Of a DNA stretch of 64,000 nt, positions 53,419 through 61,690 are shown in pieces. Under the pieces are notes generated by a model. That model searched no databases. It worked only from the letters and a program-made list of their open reading frames with translations, and was not told the DNA's origin. The position numbers and the translations under genes are program-made. The stretch comes from Acidocella aquatica (GTDB lineage Bacteria > Pseudomonadota > Alphaproteobacteria > Acetobacterales > Acetobacteraceae), in the NCBI RefSeq assembly GCF_030160635.1, contig NZ_BSOS01000067.1, forward strand, positions 1 to 64,000, read 5' to 3'. Position 1 is the stretch's first letter, and each line of letters opens with the position of its first letter.

Positions 53419-54811
53419 AGGCGCTTACCCCGCTGGCGGGGGTGATGGCGGGGGCGGCCGGTTCGGCGGCGGCGGCGGCGCGCGGGTTGCCCGCGCTGTG
53501 CTGGCCGGGGTTTTGGCCGGGGTTTTGGGCGCCGCCGCCGCTGACATTGGCCTGGCCGAGGGTGAGGCCGGTGGCGGCCAGGGCGTGGCGCAGACCCTCC
53601 ATGCCGAGGTTAAGCAACTGGGCGGTTTGCGGCACGGCGGGAACGAAAAGGACGTTGATCTGGCCGTTCTGGCCGAGTGCCACATGTACGGAAAGGTTGC
53701 CGAGGCCCGGAGGGTCAAGCCGCAGGACCGCGCTGCTCTGGCCGGTGTGGTGCATGGCGGTGACGGTGGCGGCCAGGGCTGCGGGGGTGGCGGGGGTTAG
53801 GGGGGCGGCCGATGTGATTGGCGCGGCGGGGGCGGCGGGGCTGGTGGCCGTGGTGGCGAGGGCGGGATGCGCCGCAAAGGCGGAATGATCGAAGGCGGGC
53901 TGCGCCGGGGAGACGGCGAGAACGGACGGGGTGGCGGGGGTGGCTGGCGCGGTGGCGATTTTTTCCGCAGGCGCCGCCGCGCGGGGGGCAATGGCGGCGG
54001 CGCCCAGGGGGGCGCTGGTTTTGGCGAGGGAAGGGAGGTTGGCCGGGAGCTGGATTTTTGGCGGCGCAAGGGGGGGAGCGGCGGGTGAGGCCGGAGGCGG
54101 GTTCGGCGCGGGCGCGGCGGCTGCGGGCTGCGGTGCGGGCATGAGGGAGGGCGCCGCCGGAGGGGGGGTGAGTCTGGCCGCGACGCTGCCCGGGGCGAGT
54201 GTCACGGGAGATTGTGCCGCGGCCGGCACGGCGGGCATTGGCGCAGGGGGCATTGTCGCGGAGGTCACCGGCGTAGCCGTGACAGGCGTGGGGACGACAG
54301 ACGGGGGGGTGACAGGCTTGGGGGCGGATGCGCTGGTGGCTGGGGATGGAGGAGAGGTCACCTCACCTGCCGGGGGCAGCCCGGAGATTGGCGCGGGGGG
54401 GATGGTGACAGGGGCGAGCGCGGGAGCTGGCGCGCCTTGGCTCGCAGTTGTGGCGGGAATGCTGATTTTGGCGGCGGATGGCTGCGCCGTGGTTGGGGCG
54501 GTGACATTGCTCGCGGGATTCGCGGGGGGAGTGGCGCCGAGCAGAATGGTGGCGAACGGGCCTAGGCCGGGCTGGGGCTCGCGGGAGTGTTTGCGGGCCG
54601 GAGCGGCGGGCGGCGCGGGTGTTTTGCCGCTGGCCGGGGAAGCCTTGGCGGGCGCGGGTGGTGGGTCTGCCTCGGCCAGGGCCTGCGACCACGCGGCCGG
54701 GTTGGCGGGCTGGCGGGAGGCCGGATGGGGGGAGGTGGTCTGGCTGGAAGCCGGGGTGGTGGACACGGCGGGGCTCGCCGGGATGGCGGGCGGGGTGGCG
54801 GAAATGTTCAT
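53411..54811 (-). CDS. fliK: Flagellar hook-length control protein FliK
   Basis: A 466-residue protein. The first 340 residues are extremely Pro/Ala-rich, as in the ruler part of FliK. The C-terminal domain has SSAVLRLDPPGLGNLSVHVA and LLNLGMEGLRHALAATGLTL, the core of the export-switching domain. It measures the hook and switches FlhB specificity. It overlaps fliG by ATGA and fliM/N by eight bases. Confidence 0.85.
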   Translation of the reverse strand: MNISATPPAIPASPAVSTTPASSQTTSPHPASRQPANPAAWSQALAEADPPPAPAKASPASGKTPAPPAAPARKHSREPQPGLGPFATILLGATPPANPASNVTAPTTAQPSAAKISIPATTASQGAPAPALAPVTIPPAPISGLPPAGEVTSPPSPATSASAPKPVTPPSVVPTPVTATPVTSATMPPAPMPAVPAAAQSPVTLAPGSVAARLTPPPAAPSLMPAPQPAAAAPAPNPPPASPAAPPLAPPKIQLPANLPSLAKTSAPLGAAAIAPRAAAPAEKIATAPATPATPSVLAVSPAQPAFDHSAFAAHPALATTATSPAAPAAPITSAAPLTPATPAALAATVTAMHHTGQSSAVLRLDPPGLGNLSVHVALGQNGQINVLFVPAVPQTAQLLNLGMEGLRHALAATGLTLGQANVSGGGAQNPGQNPGQHSAGNPRAAAAAEPAAPAITPASGVSAYA

Positions 54812-55830
54812 ACCATTTCCTCCGTGGCGCTGATGGTGATGCGGCCTTCGCCGGCGAGGCGCAGGGCGACCTCGACCACCTCGGACTGGGCGGCCAGAGC
54901 GTCAGCCCGGCGCATGGGCGGGCCGCTGCGCAGCTCCTCCTTGAGGACTTCCACCTGACGGGCGGAAAGATTTTGGAAGAAACGGCCGCGCAGGGTTTCA
55001 TCGACCAGGCGCAAGGCGGGGGCGAGTTTGTCGCCGGGGACCTCGCGCAGCAGGATTTGCAGCGAACGGTCGGTGAGCTTGCCGAGATCTATGAAGGTGA
55101 ACAGGTTTTCGCGGATTTTTTCGGCGGTTTTATTATCGCGCGCGTCAATGGCGCTGAGCACCATGTCCGACATGCCGGTTTGGAAATGGTTGAGGATGTC
55201 AGCCGTTTGTTTGGCGCCGCCCAGGTTGCCGACACGCCGCCCGCCAGTGGCGCTGTTGCTCATCAGCTCTTCGAGCATGTCACGCAGCTCGATCACCGCG
55301 TTGGGGGAGACAACATCCAGCGTGGAGAAACGGTAGAGGGATTCGGCGGCCAGGGGCTCTGGCAGAAAGGTGAGCAGGTTGGCGCCGATTTCATGCGGGA
55401 TGTGCGCCAGCAGAAGCGCGATGGTCTGCGGGCGCTCATGGGTCATCTGCATCGCCAGGGTGCGCGGGTCGGCGTTGGCGGGCAGGTGGAAGGCGGAGCG
55501 GCGCTCGGAGCGGCTGAGACGGTCAAGGATTTCACGGGCCTGGGTTTCACCCAGCGCGGAGACCAGAACGCGATTGAGGAACTTCATGCCGTCGCCGCCG
55601 ACGCCGGTGATGCCGAGGTCGCTGGCGAAGGCCAGCATGATATCCTCGCGCAACGCGGGCGGGGTGGCTTTCAGCGTGGTCATGGCCGAGGAGATGCGGT
55701 TGACGGCGGCTTCGTCCATTTCGCGCAGCACGGCGGCGGCGGTGTCTTCGCCCAGCTCACGCAGGACCATGGCGGCGCGCTCGGCGCCGGTTAGCTGGGG
55801 GGCGGGGAGCTGTTTGGCGGTGTCATTCAT
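54808..55830 (-). CDS. fliG: Flagellar motor switch protein FliG
   Basis: A 340-residue protein. The N-terminal FliF-binding part starts LTGAERAAMVLRELGEDTAA, the middle contains MTHERPQTIALLLAHIP, and the C-terminal torque ring has DLGKLTDRSLQILLREV and QNLSARQVEVLKEELRSGPP. ATG 55830 is the start of the conserved protein and overlaps fliF by eight bases; the longer frame is a shadow of fliF. Confidence 0.93.
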   Translation of the reverse strand: MNDTAKQLPAPQLTGAERAAMVLRELGEDTAAAVLREMDEAAVNRISSAMTTLKATPPALREDIMLAFASDLGITGVGGDGMKFLNRVLVSALGETQAREILDRLSRSERRSAFHLPANADPRTLAMQMTHERPQTIALLLAHIPHEIGANLLTFLPEPLAAESLYRFSTLDVVSPNAVIELRDMLEELMSNSATGGRRVGNLGGAKQTADILNHFQTGMSDMVLSAIDARDNKTAEKIRENLFTFIDLGKLTDRSLQILLREVPGDKLAPALRLVDETLRGRFFQNLSARQVEVLKEELRSGPPMRRADALAAQSEVVEVALRLAGEGRITISATEEMV

Positions 55831-57319
55831 TCTCTTCGGCCCAGTTTTGCAGGAGGCGGGCGACGCCGGGGATGTTGCCGCCGGCCTGTTCGCGCAGATC
55901 GGAGAAGTCGCGCGGGGGCAGGGCCACGGGGAGCGGGCGCTGCGGCGGGGATGGCAGCAGGGATTGGATGTTGAGGGTGCCGATGCGCCGCCCAACCGGC
56001 AGGGCCAAGCCGAACAGCAGGGCGGCGGCGGCCAGGACTTCCAGCAGCCCATGGGTGAGCGGGACGGCAAGCTGGGCCAGGACACCAGAAGACAGGGTGG
56101 GTGCTGGTTTTTGGAACGCGGCGGAGAGCACGTTCACCGTGACCTTTGGGTAGGCGAAGGCGCCTGAAATGGCGGCTTTGACCTGGTCTATGGTGACGGC
56201 GCCGAGTGCGGCCTTGTTGAGAACCACCGAGACGGCGACGGATTTGACGGTCCAGCCGGGGTTGGTGATGTCGCTCTCGCTCTGGTCGGTGACGTAGGTC
56301 TGGTCAAGGTTGCTGCTGGTTTGTTGCGGCGGCGCGGGGGCGGCGGGCGCGGCGGCGGCACCGGCGGCGGGCGGCGTGGCGGTGGTGGGGGAAGGCGGCT
56401 CGTTGGAGAGCGCGCCGGGGATGCCGATGGCGGCGCTGGAGGCGCCGGACTGGCTGGACTGGGTGCTCAGCTCATGCGCCACCAGATGCGTGGGGCCATA
56501 GGAGATTTGGTGGATATGCTCCTGTGTGAAGTCGAGGTTGGCGGCCACGTCGGTCTGGAAGTTTCCAGCGCCGACAAGGGGGATGAGCAAACCGGCGATG
56601 CGCGCGGCGGCGGTGGTTTCAACCTGGGCGACGGTGGCGAACTGGGAGCCGGTGGTCATGTTGTCACCGGCTGGATAGACGGTAACGCCGGAGGTGGTTT
56701 CCACCGTGACCTGGCTGGCGGAAAGGCCGGGGACGGCGCCGGCGACCAGATTGGCGATGGCCTCGCCCTGGGATTGCGCGGTGGCGTCGTCCGCCTGGAT
56801 GATAACCGAGCCGGTGGGCTTGGGCTGGTCGGCGAGGAAAGGGGTTTCGGGCGGCAGGGCGAGAAACACCTGGGCGCTGTGGATGCCGTTGAGGCTTTGG
56901 ATGGATTGTTGCAGCGTAAGCTCCAGCGCCTGCACCGCCATGGTGGACTGCGCCAGATCGGAGGCGGTCATCGGCGCATTTTCAAGCTGCGCCCAGGCGG
57001 TGGAGACATCAGAGCCGGGCACCTGGGCCTCGCCCAGTTGCAGCCGCGCCTGCGCCAGCTGGGGTGCTGGCACCAGGATGATGTTGCCGGCGGCCTGGAG
57101 CTGGTAGGGAATGCCTAATTTTTGCAGCTGCGCGATGACCTTGCCGCCATCGGCCGGGGAGAGACCTTCATCGAGCACCACATAGGGGGGACCGGCCATT
57201 TCCAGCCAGACCACCACCGCGAACGATACCGCGATGACGCCGCCGGCCGCCCAGAAGATTTTAGGCAGACGCGCCGCCTGTGTTCTGAGCTGATGGAGAA
57301 TTTCCCGCCCGGATGGCAT
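55823..57319 (-). CDS. fliF: Flagellar MS-ring protein FliF
   Basis: A 498-residue protein with two membrane helices (about 22-41, and about 425-448: LAVPLTHGLLEVLAAAALLF) and periplasmic ring-building domains between (YVVLDEGLSPADGGKVIAQL, QQSIQSLNGIHSAQVFLALP). The C-terminal tail that binds FliG is present. It is the base on which rotor and export gate assemble. One-base overlap (TGATG) with fliE. Confidence 0.93.
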   Translation of the reverse strand: MPSGREILHQLRTQAARLPKIFWAAGGVIAVSFAVVVWLEMAGPPYVVLDEGLSPADGGKVIAQLQKLGIPYQLQAAGNIILVPAPQLAQARLQLGEAQVPGSDVSTAWAQLENAPMTASDLAQSTMAVQALELTLQQSIQSLNGIHSAQVFLALPPETPFLADQPKPTGSVIIQADDATAQSQGEAIANLVAGAVPGLSASQVTVETTSGVTVYPAGDNMTTGSQFATVAQVETTAAARIAGLLIPLVGAGNFQTDVAANLDFTQEHIHQISYGPTHLVAHELSTQSSQSGASSAAIGIPGALSNEPPSPTTATPPAAGAAAAPAAPAPPQQTSSNLDQTYVTDQSESDITNPGWTVKSVAVSVVLNKAALGAVTIDQVKAAISGAFAYPKVTVNVLSAAFQKPAPTLSSGVLAQLAVPLTHGLLEVLAAAALLFGLALPVGRRIGTLNIQSLLPSPPQRPLPVALPPRDFSDLREQAGGNIPGVARLLQNWAEENE

Positions 57320-57624
57320 CAGAACTGCATGTTCATGATGGACTGGTACGCCGAGACGACCTCGTTACGCACTGCCACCGTGGCGTTCCAGGCGACCTGG
57401 GCGCGGTCGTTGGCGACCAGCGCCTTGCTCAGCGTGGCGCCCGGCACGCCGGCGGCGAAACCGGCCTGCGCAACGGTGGCGGCGCCCTGGGTGGCGCTGA
57501 CATTTTGCAGGGCGGTGTTGATAAGATCAAGAAAATTGCCCGGCGGGAAGGCGGGGCCGGTGGTTGACGGACCTGGCGCGGCAGCGAGGGGGTTGACGGC
57601 TTGCAGAAGCGCGTTGGTTAACAT
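57319..57624 (-). CDS. fliE: Flagellar hook-basal body protein FliE
   Basis: A 101-residue protein with the FliE C-terminus AVRNEVVSAYQSIMNMQF (canonical VRNKLVxAYxEIMxMQ) and an N-terminal helix. It joins the MS ring to the rod. It is the first gene of a leftward run of 17 closely packed genes ending at flgA. Confidence 0.9.
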   Translation of the reverse strand: MLTNALLQAVNPLAAAPGPSTTGPAFPPGNFLDLINTALQNVSATQGAATVAQAGFAAGVPGATLSKALVANDRAQVAWNATVAVRNEVVSAYQSIMNMQF

Positions 57625-57753
57625 GATGTGTATCTCACTAACAAATGGATAGGGGCAAACCTGGGTTTATTTATCACTCGTTGCTTAATGGTGTTTTAAA
57701 GCTCCGTTATGATCGGCGCATGCACCGCGCAAACTGGCGGGAAAAAGGAGGAG

Positions 57754-57789
57754 ATGACCATGAAGCCTGAATTAGCCAGGGGAGATTGA
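57754..57789 (+). other. Possible 11-residue leader peptide frame
   Basis: AAAAAGGAGG precedes ATG-ACC-ATG at 57754, opening MTMKPELARGD and a stop. The ribosome-binding site is strong for so short a frame. It may be a leader peptide or the surviving start of a lost gene. Confidence 0.25.
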
Positions 57790-57975
57790 TGGAGTGTTAA
57801 AAACGGCAATCGGGTGTGAAAAAGTTAAGCGGCAGGGGGATTTTGATCCGCACGCGGGCAAACATGCCGCATCATGATTTTTGATTGTTTGTTTGATTTG
57901 CATGAGAAATTAAAAAAGATCAGCGCGGGGGCGCCTGTAATCCTTTTTTCATGTTGCCTTGTTATACGGAGGCTT

Positions 57976-58030
57976 GTTGCGCGGGGCGTTAGGGCGCGCG
58001 CAACAGAGCGCCACCCCGCGCGGGGTGGCG
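57976..58030 (+). promoter_or_regulatory. Double hairpin in the leader of the HEAT-cheR operon
   Basis: GTTGCGCG (57976-57983) pairs with CGCGCAAC (57997-58004). Five bases later CGCCACCCCG and CGGGGTGGCG (58009-58030) form a perfect palindrome. They lie 36 bases before a small leader frame. No T-run follows, so they are more likely leader structure than terminators. Confidence 0.55.
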
Positions 58031-58065
58031 GAGCGTAACCCGTTGCAGGCTTCAAGGAGAGTCAC

Positions 58066-58119
58066 ATGGCCAGGTTTGAAGCGCCGGCGCACTGCGCCGG
58101 GTACGCCGGGTTTTTCTGA
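58066..58119 (+). CDS. 17-residue leader peptide (predicted)
   Basis: AAGGAG (58054-58059) lies six bases before ATG 58066, which opens MARFEAPAHCAGYAGFF and stops at 58119. The next gene starts one base later with no ribosome-binding site of its own. Translation of the short frame would deliver ribosomes to it. A frameshifted longer start of that gene is the alternative. Confidence 0.4.
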   Translation: MARFEAPAHCAGYAGFF

Positions 58120-58120
58120 G

Positions 58121-58753
58121 ATGCCGCTTGTCAGGCGGCGCGGCGCCACGGCGGGGGATGCGCGGGAGGCGGCAAGCCGGCCGGAGGAATGGCGCGCGCA
58201 ACTCGGCAGTGAGGATGCGCGCGTGCGGTGGCGCGCGGCAAAGGGGATGACGGGAGAACCTGGCGCGGGTGCGCTGTTGCTGGCGCGGCTGGGGGTTGAG
58301 GCCGACAGCAATGTGCGCGCCGCGTTGTTCGCCGGGCTGGTGGCCATCGGCGGCGAGGATGCCGCGGCCTGTGTGGCGGCGCTGTTGCGCAGCCGTGACC
58401 CCGGCCTGCGCGGAGGCGCGATTGAGGCGTTGCAGCAGTTGCAGGCGCAGGCTGTGCCGGTGGTGGATGCGCTGCTCGGCGGGATGGACGCGGATTTGCG
58501 CCTGCTCGCGGTTGAGGTGACGCGCGCCTGGCCGGTGGCGCTGGCGGCACCGCGGTTATTAAGGGTGATAGAGGATGATGCGCATGTGAATGTGTGCGCC
58601 GCCGCTGTGGATGTTGCAGCCGAGATCGGCACACCGGCTTTGCTGGAGCCGCTGGCGCGGTTGCGGCTGCGCTTTGGCGATGAGCATTATCTGGCGTTTG
58701 CCGCGCAGGTTGCGCGGGCGCGGATCGGGGGTGAGGCCCCTTGTCCGCCATGA
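58121..58753 (+). CDS. HEAT-repeat protein of the chemotaxis operon
   Basis: A 210-residue protein, mostly Ala/Leu/Arg-rich helical repeats of about 30 residues (VRWRAAKGMTGEPGAGALLL, VRAALFAGLVAIGGEDAAAC, LRGGAIEALQQLQAQAVPVV, then two further repeats), the HEAT/PBS-lyase pattern used for protein binding. The frame is open from 57959, but the first 54 codons run through the hairpins and look non-coding, so ATG 58121 is used. Its stop overlaps the cheR start by ATGA. Probably a scaffold or adaptor for CheR or the receivers. Confidence 0.7.
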   Translation: MPLVRRRGATAGDAREAASRPEEWRAQLGSEDARVRWRAAKGMTGEPGAGALLLARLGVEADSNVRAALFAGLVAIGGEDAAACVAALLRSRDPGLRGGAIEALQQLQAQAVPVVDALLGGMDADLRLLAVEVTRAWPVALAAPRLLRVIEDDAHVNVCAAAVDVAAEIGTPALLEPLARLRLRFGDEHYLAFAAQVARARIGGEAPCPP

Positions 58754-59598
58754 TGGCCGGGACGGATGTTGTTACGATTTCAGAATCTGAGTTTGAAAAA
58801 TTCCGCGATTTTTTTTATCGGCGGACAGGCATTTTGTTTACGCAGAGCAAGCGTTATTACGTCGACAAACGGTTGCTGCAGCGGATCAGCGCGGCCGGAA
58901 TGGAGAGTTTCGAACAGTATTTCATGCGGTTGCGGCGTGATGCGGGTGAGGAGATTGAGCAACTTATCAATCTGTTTACCGTGAACGAGACTTATTTTTA
59001 CCGCGAGGAGAATCAGTTCGGCGGTCTGGCGAACCATATTCTGCCCGAGCTGACCGCGCATCTGGCGCCTGGGTCACGGATACGGATCTGGTCGCTGCCG
59101 TGTTCAACGGGGGAGGAGCCGTATTCGATCGCGCTGTATCTGTTGGAGAATTGGCCGGAGATTGAGAATTATGAGGTTGAGCTGCTGGCCTCGGACATTG
59201 ACACCCGAGCGCTGAGCGCGGCGCGGGCTGGGATTTATGACGCGCGGGCGCTGCACAGATTGCCGCGCGATGTGGTGCGGCGTTATTTCGTCAAACTGGG
59301 CGAGGATCAGTTCCGGCTGTCGAACACCATACGCCAGGCGGTGAGTTTTTCGCGGGTGAATGCCAGCGACCCGCGGGAGATGCGGGCATTTGAGCAGATT
59401 GATGTGATTTTTTGCCGTAATATGCTGATCTATTTTGATGACCGCGCGCGCCGGCGCACGGTGGAGGCGTTTTATAAAAGCCTGCATGACGGCGGGTTTG
59501 TGTGCCTTGGACATTCTGAGTCGATGAGCCGGATTTCGCCGTTGTTCAGGGTCAGGCCGTTTCCGGGGGCCGTGGTGTACCAGAAAGCAGGAGGCTGA
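58750..59598 (+). CDS. cheR: Chemotaxis protein methyltransferase CheR
   Basis: A 282-residue methyltransferase. The N-terminal helical domain (FRDFFYRRTGILFTQSKRYY) precedes the SAM-binding domain: NETYFYREENQF, RIWSLPCSTGEEPYSIALYL, LLASDIDTRALSAARAGIYD, FCRNMLIYFDD and GHSES. It methylates glutamates of chemoreceptors. ATG 58750 is chosen since it overlaps the preceding stop by ATGA; a TTG at 58741 is in frame. No receptor, CheA, CheW or CheB is in the window. Confidence 0.93.
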   Translation: MMAGTDVVTISESEFEKFRDFFYRRTGILFTQSKRYYVDKRLLQRISAAGMESFEQYFMRLRRDAGEEIEQLINLFTVNETYFYREENQFGGLANHILPELTAHLAPGSRIRIWSLPCSTGEEPYSIALYLLENWPEIENYEVELLASDIDTRALSAARAGIYDARALHRLPRDVVRRYFVKLGEDQFRLSNTIRQAVSFSRVNASDPREMRAFEQIDVIFCRNMLIYFDDRARRRTVEAFYKSLHDGGFVCLGHSESMSRISPLFRVRPFPGAVVYQKAGG

Positions 59599-59600
59599 CG

Positions 59601-60023
59601 GTGAATATGGAATTTATGCCACACGGGCGATGGCCCGCGGGCCAGGAGCGCGCACGGATTTTGATTGTCGATGATTCCAACCTGGTCCGATTGTATTACC
59701 GGCATCTGCTGGAGCGGGAGGGCCATGATGTTGAAGAGGCGATCAACGGGATCGAAGGGCTGGAGAAAGTGTTCCGCATGCGCTTCAGCCTGTGTATTGT
59801 GGATGTTAACATGCCGATGATGGATGGCCACCGGTTTTTGCTGGCGCTGCGCGAAGAGGCCATGACGCGGGGAATGCCGGCGCTGGTGACCACGACGCAA
59901 GCCGGCGAGGAAGACCGCCGGGCGGCGCTGGCGGCGGGGGCAACGGCATATTTGGTGAAGCCGGTGCGGGGCGATTTGCTCGCTTTGCAGGTGGCGGCCT
60001 TGCTGGGCAGGGCGCTGCGATGA
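59601..60023 (+). CDS. CheY-like response regulator receiver protein
   Basis: A 140-residue single receiver domain. The acidic pair is in ILIVDDSN, the phosphorylated Asp in LCIVDVNMPMMDG, Thr in ALVTTTQ and Lys in LVKPVRG. A 17-residue extension precedes the domain. GTG 59601 is preferred over ATG 59607 because AGGAGG ends six bases before it. It starts two bases after cheR. With no output domain it should act by protein contact, as a second CheY or phosphate sink. Confidence 0.85.
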   Translation: MNMEFMPHGRWPAGQERARILIVDDSNLVRLYYRHLLEREGHDVEEAINGIEGLEKVFRMRFSLCIVDVNMPMMDGHRFLLALREEAMTRGMPALVTTTQAGEEDRRAALAAGATAYLVKPVRGDLLALQVAALLGRALR

Positions 60024-60147
60024 GGTGCGCGCCACGGGTAAATTATGCGCGAAGGGCGGCCGCGCGAGGTTTCTTAACTGGGTTTCAATACTTGGGGTTC
60101 ACGATGGAAATATCGGGACCGAAAATCAGCCGAATGGAGCCTAGGTA

Positions 60148-60519
60148 ATGCCTGTAATTCTTGTTCTTGACGATTCGGCCACTATGGTCATGAGTCTGTC
60201 GCATATTCTGAAGGGCGCGGGCTACGAGGTGGAAACCGGCATGAACGGGCGCGAAGGCATTAACAAATTGGGCGAAGGGATAAAGCCTTCGGTGATTCTG
60301 ACTGATTTGAACATGCCGGAACTGGATGGCATCGGCTTTATCAAGGAAGCCCGGAAAATTGCCTCGACGCGGTTCACGCCGATTATTGTGCTGACGACGG
60401 AATCCGGCGGGCGCAAGCGCGATGAGGCGCGTGCGGCGGGGGCCTCTGGCTGGTTGACCAAGCCGGCGGAGCCGAACCAGCTGCTGGCGGTGGTGAAGCA
60501 ACTCTGTCCGGCCAAGTAG
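60148..60519 (+). CDS. cheY: CheY response regulator
   Basis: A 123-residue receiver with VLDDSATM, phosphorylation site LTDLNMPELDGIGF, LTTES and WLTKPAEPNQLL, all typical of alphaproteobacterial CheY. It signals from CheA to the flagellar switch. It is separated from the previous gene by 124 bp, so it may have its own promoter. The FliM of this window lacks the usual CheY-binding peptide, so its docking site is uncertain. Confidence 0.9.
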   Translation: MPVILVLDDSATMVMSLSHILKGAGYEVETGMNGREGINKLGEGIKPSVILTDLNMPELDGIGFIKEARKIASTRFTPIIVLTTESGGRKRDEARAAGASGWLTKPAEPNQLLAVVKQLCPAK

Positions 60520-60530
60520 GCGGGTAGGCC

Positions 60531-60977
60531 ATGGCTGATACAACCGAGGCCAATGAACGGCTGGTGTGCGCGATTTTAGCGGAGCAGGTTTCAACCTTGC
60601 GCGACCGTATGGATGCCAGCGCTGCGTTCGATCTTCTGTGGCGGACCACCGCTTTGCTCTCCTGGCTCTCCGGCCTGCTGGGGGATTTATCGCGGCATAG
60701 TGCCAGCACCAATCCGGTGCTGGAACGTGAGCGGGCCGAGGCGATTGCGGAAGTTGCTGAAATTCGCGGGGAACTTGATAGGCTCGCTTTTAGCCAGGCG
60801 CAACGCCAGGATTTTGCGCGGCAGATTGCCGATTGCGTGGTAACCGCGCTGGAACGCATGGCGGTGGCCGAAATGCCCGCGGGGACCAGCTTTTCTTCAG
60901 GGGATCTGGCGGCATTATATGTTAGCGATGATCAGCGCAAGCTGCATGATGCGGTGGTGCAACGGATGGGCTGCTGA
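60531..60977 (+). CDS. Uncharacterised helical protein after cheY
   Basis: A 148-residue soluble protein, almost all helix, with a charged middle (ERERAEAIAEVAEIRGELDR) and AQRQDFARQIADCVVTALER near the C-terminal third. No signal peptide or membrane segment. It starts 11 bp after cheY and probably shares its transcript. Position and helicity would suit a CheZ-like phosphatase or another CheY partner, but I do not see the CheZ active-site motif, so no function is assigned. Confidence 0.65.
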   Translation: MADTTEANERLVCAILAEQVSTLRDRMDASAAFDLLWRTTALLSWLSGLLGDLSRHSASTNPVLERERAEAIAEVAEIRGELDRLAFSQAQRQDFARQIADCVVTALERMAVAEMPAGTSFSSGDLAALYVSDDQRKLHDAVVQRMGC

Positions 60978-60979
60978 TC

Positions 60980-60996
60980 GAGCATTTGATATGCTC
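60980..60996 (+). terminator. Hairpin terminator after the cheY operon
   Basis: GAGCAT-TTGAT-ATGCTC, three bases after the stop codon, followed by an AT-rich run that includes TTTTTT at 61011-61016. Confidence 0.5.
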
Positions 60997-61093
60997 TGAT
61001 TTATTATACATTTTTTCAGCGCTGTTGAGGATTGATCCCGCCATGCCGCTTTGACGCGAAGGCGATAGGACGGCCGCTCCTTATGTACCCTCC

Positions 61094-61119
61094 CTGCCAA
61101 TGCGGCAGCGGGGGTTTTT
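61094..61119 (+). terminator. Terminator-like hairpin
   Basis: CTGCC-N5-GGCAG (61094-61108), then CGGGGG and TTTTT (61115-61119). The stem is short and separated from the T-run, so it is only a possible terminator. Confidence 0.4.
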
Positions 61120-61195
61120 CCGTTGGAAGTCCGGCATCGTTGGAGGCGATGAGGCCGTATTTTGTTTGAGGTGATTGGTTTGTTCATGTTTTAAT

Positions 61196-61249
61196 TTACG
61201 AAATTTTAAGTCTGGTGATGTAGGGATGAGATGTAGATGAATTTCGTAA
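61196..61249. repeat. Inverted repeat upstream of flgB
   Basis: TTACGAAATT (61196-61205) and AATTTCGTAA (61240-61249) are perfect inverse copies with 34 bases between, ending about 70 bp before flgB. Possible regulator site pair or mRNA structure. Confidence 0.5.
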
Positions 61250-61319
61250 TGTTTTTCTCTGATGGATTTTTTGCCGGTCTTTTGAATCGGTGAACTCTGG
61301 TGAAAGCGCACGGGGCAAA

Positions 61320-61667
61320 ATGCAGTTGGGGTTTCTGGATTTTTATGGCGGTGTTCTGAATGTGCAGCAACAGCGCGCGGAGTTGATCGCCAATAACATC
61401 GCCAACGCTGATACGCCGAATTACAAGGCCATGGATGTTCCTTTTGACAGCGCATTGGCCGCGCAGCTGGGCGATGTGAGCGCGAGCGCCGCGCCGCTGT
61501 ATCGCGCCACCGGCACGGTGGGGCTGAATGGCAATGATGTGTCGCTGGATGCCGAGCGCGTGGAGGCTGCGGCCAATGGTGAGCAGATGATGGGCGCCAC
61601 GGCGTTTCTGCATCAGGCGACGACTGATCTGGTGACGGCATTGCGGCCGAATCCTGGTGGTATCTGA
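61320..61667 (+). CDS. flgB: Flagellar basal-body rod protein FlgB
   Basis: A 115-residue proximal rod protein with QQQRAELIANNIANADTPNY, the rod/hook N-terminal signature, and ALRPNPGGI at the end. It is exported without a signal peptide. ATG 61320 starts the conserved part; a GTG at 61290 is in frame but lacks a good ribosome-binding site. Confidence 0.9.
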   Translation: MQLGFLDFYGGVLNVQQQRAELIANNIANADTPNYKAMDVPFDSALAAQLGDVSASAAPLYRATGTVGLNGNDVSLDAERVEAAANGEQMMGATAFLHQATTDLVTALRPNPGGI

Positions 61668-61690
61668 ACAATGGAAGAAAGGATTGCGCC

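Larger units (their letters stand above)
57625..58065. other. Divergent intergenic region between fliE and the chemotaxis genes
   Basis: No credible protein gene. It is AT-rich between about 57625 and 57950. It holds a 12-codon frame (57754-57789) with a good ribosome-binding site and two strong hairpins (57976-58004, 58009-58030). No clear sigma54 or sigma28 site was found on either strand. Confidence 0.6.
60978..61319. other. Intergenic region before flgB
   Basis: AT-richer stretch without a gene. It holds a hairpin just after the previous gene (60980-60996), a terminator-like hairpin (61094-61119) and a 10-bp inverted repeat (61196-61249). The flgB promoter must lie here, but I could not identify its boxes. 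Confidence 0.6.

Noticed and set aside
57625-57960. Sigma54 promoter (TGGC-N8-TTGC) for fliE
   Set aside because: No acceptable match to the -24/-12 pair was found on either strand.
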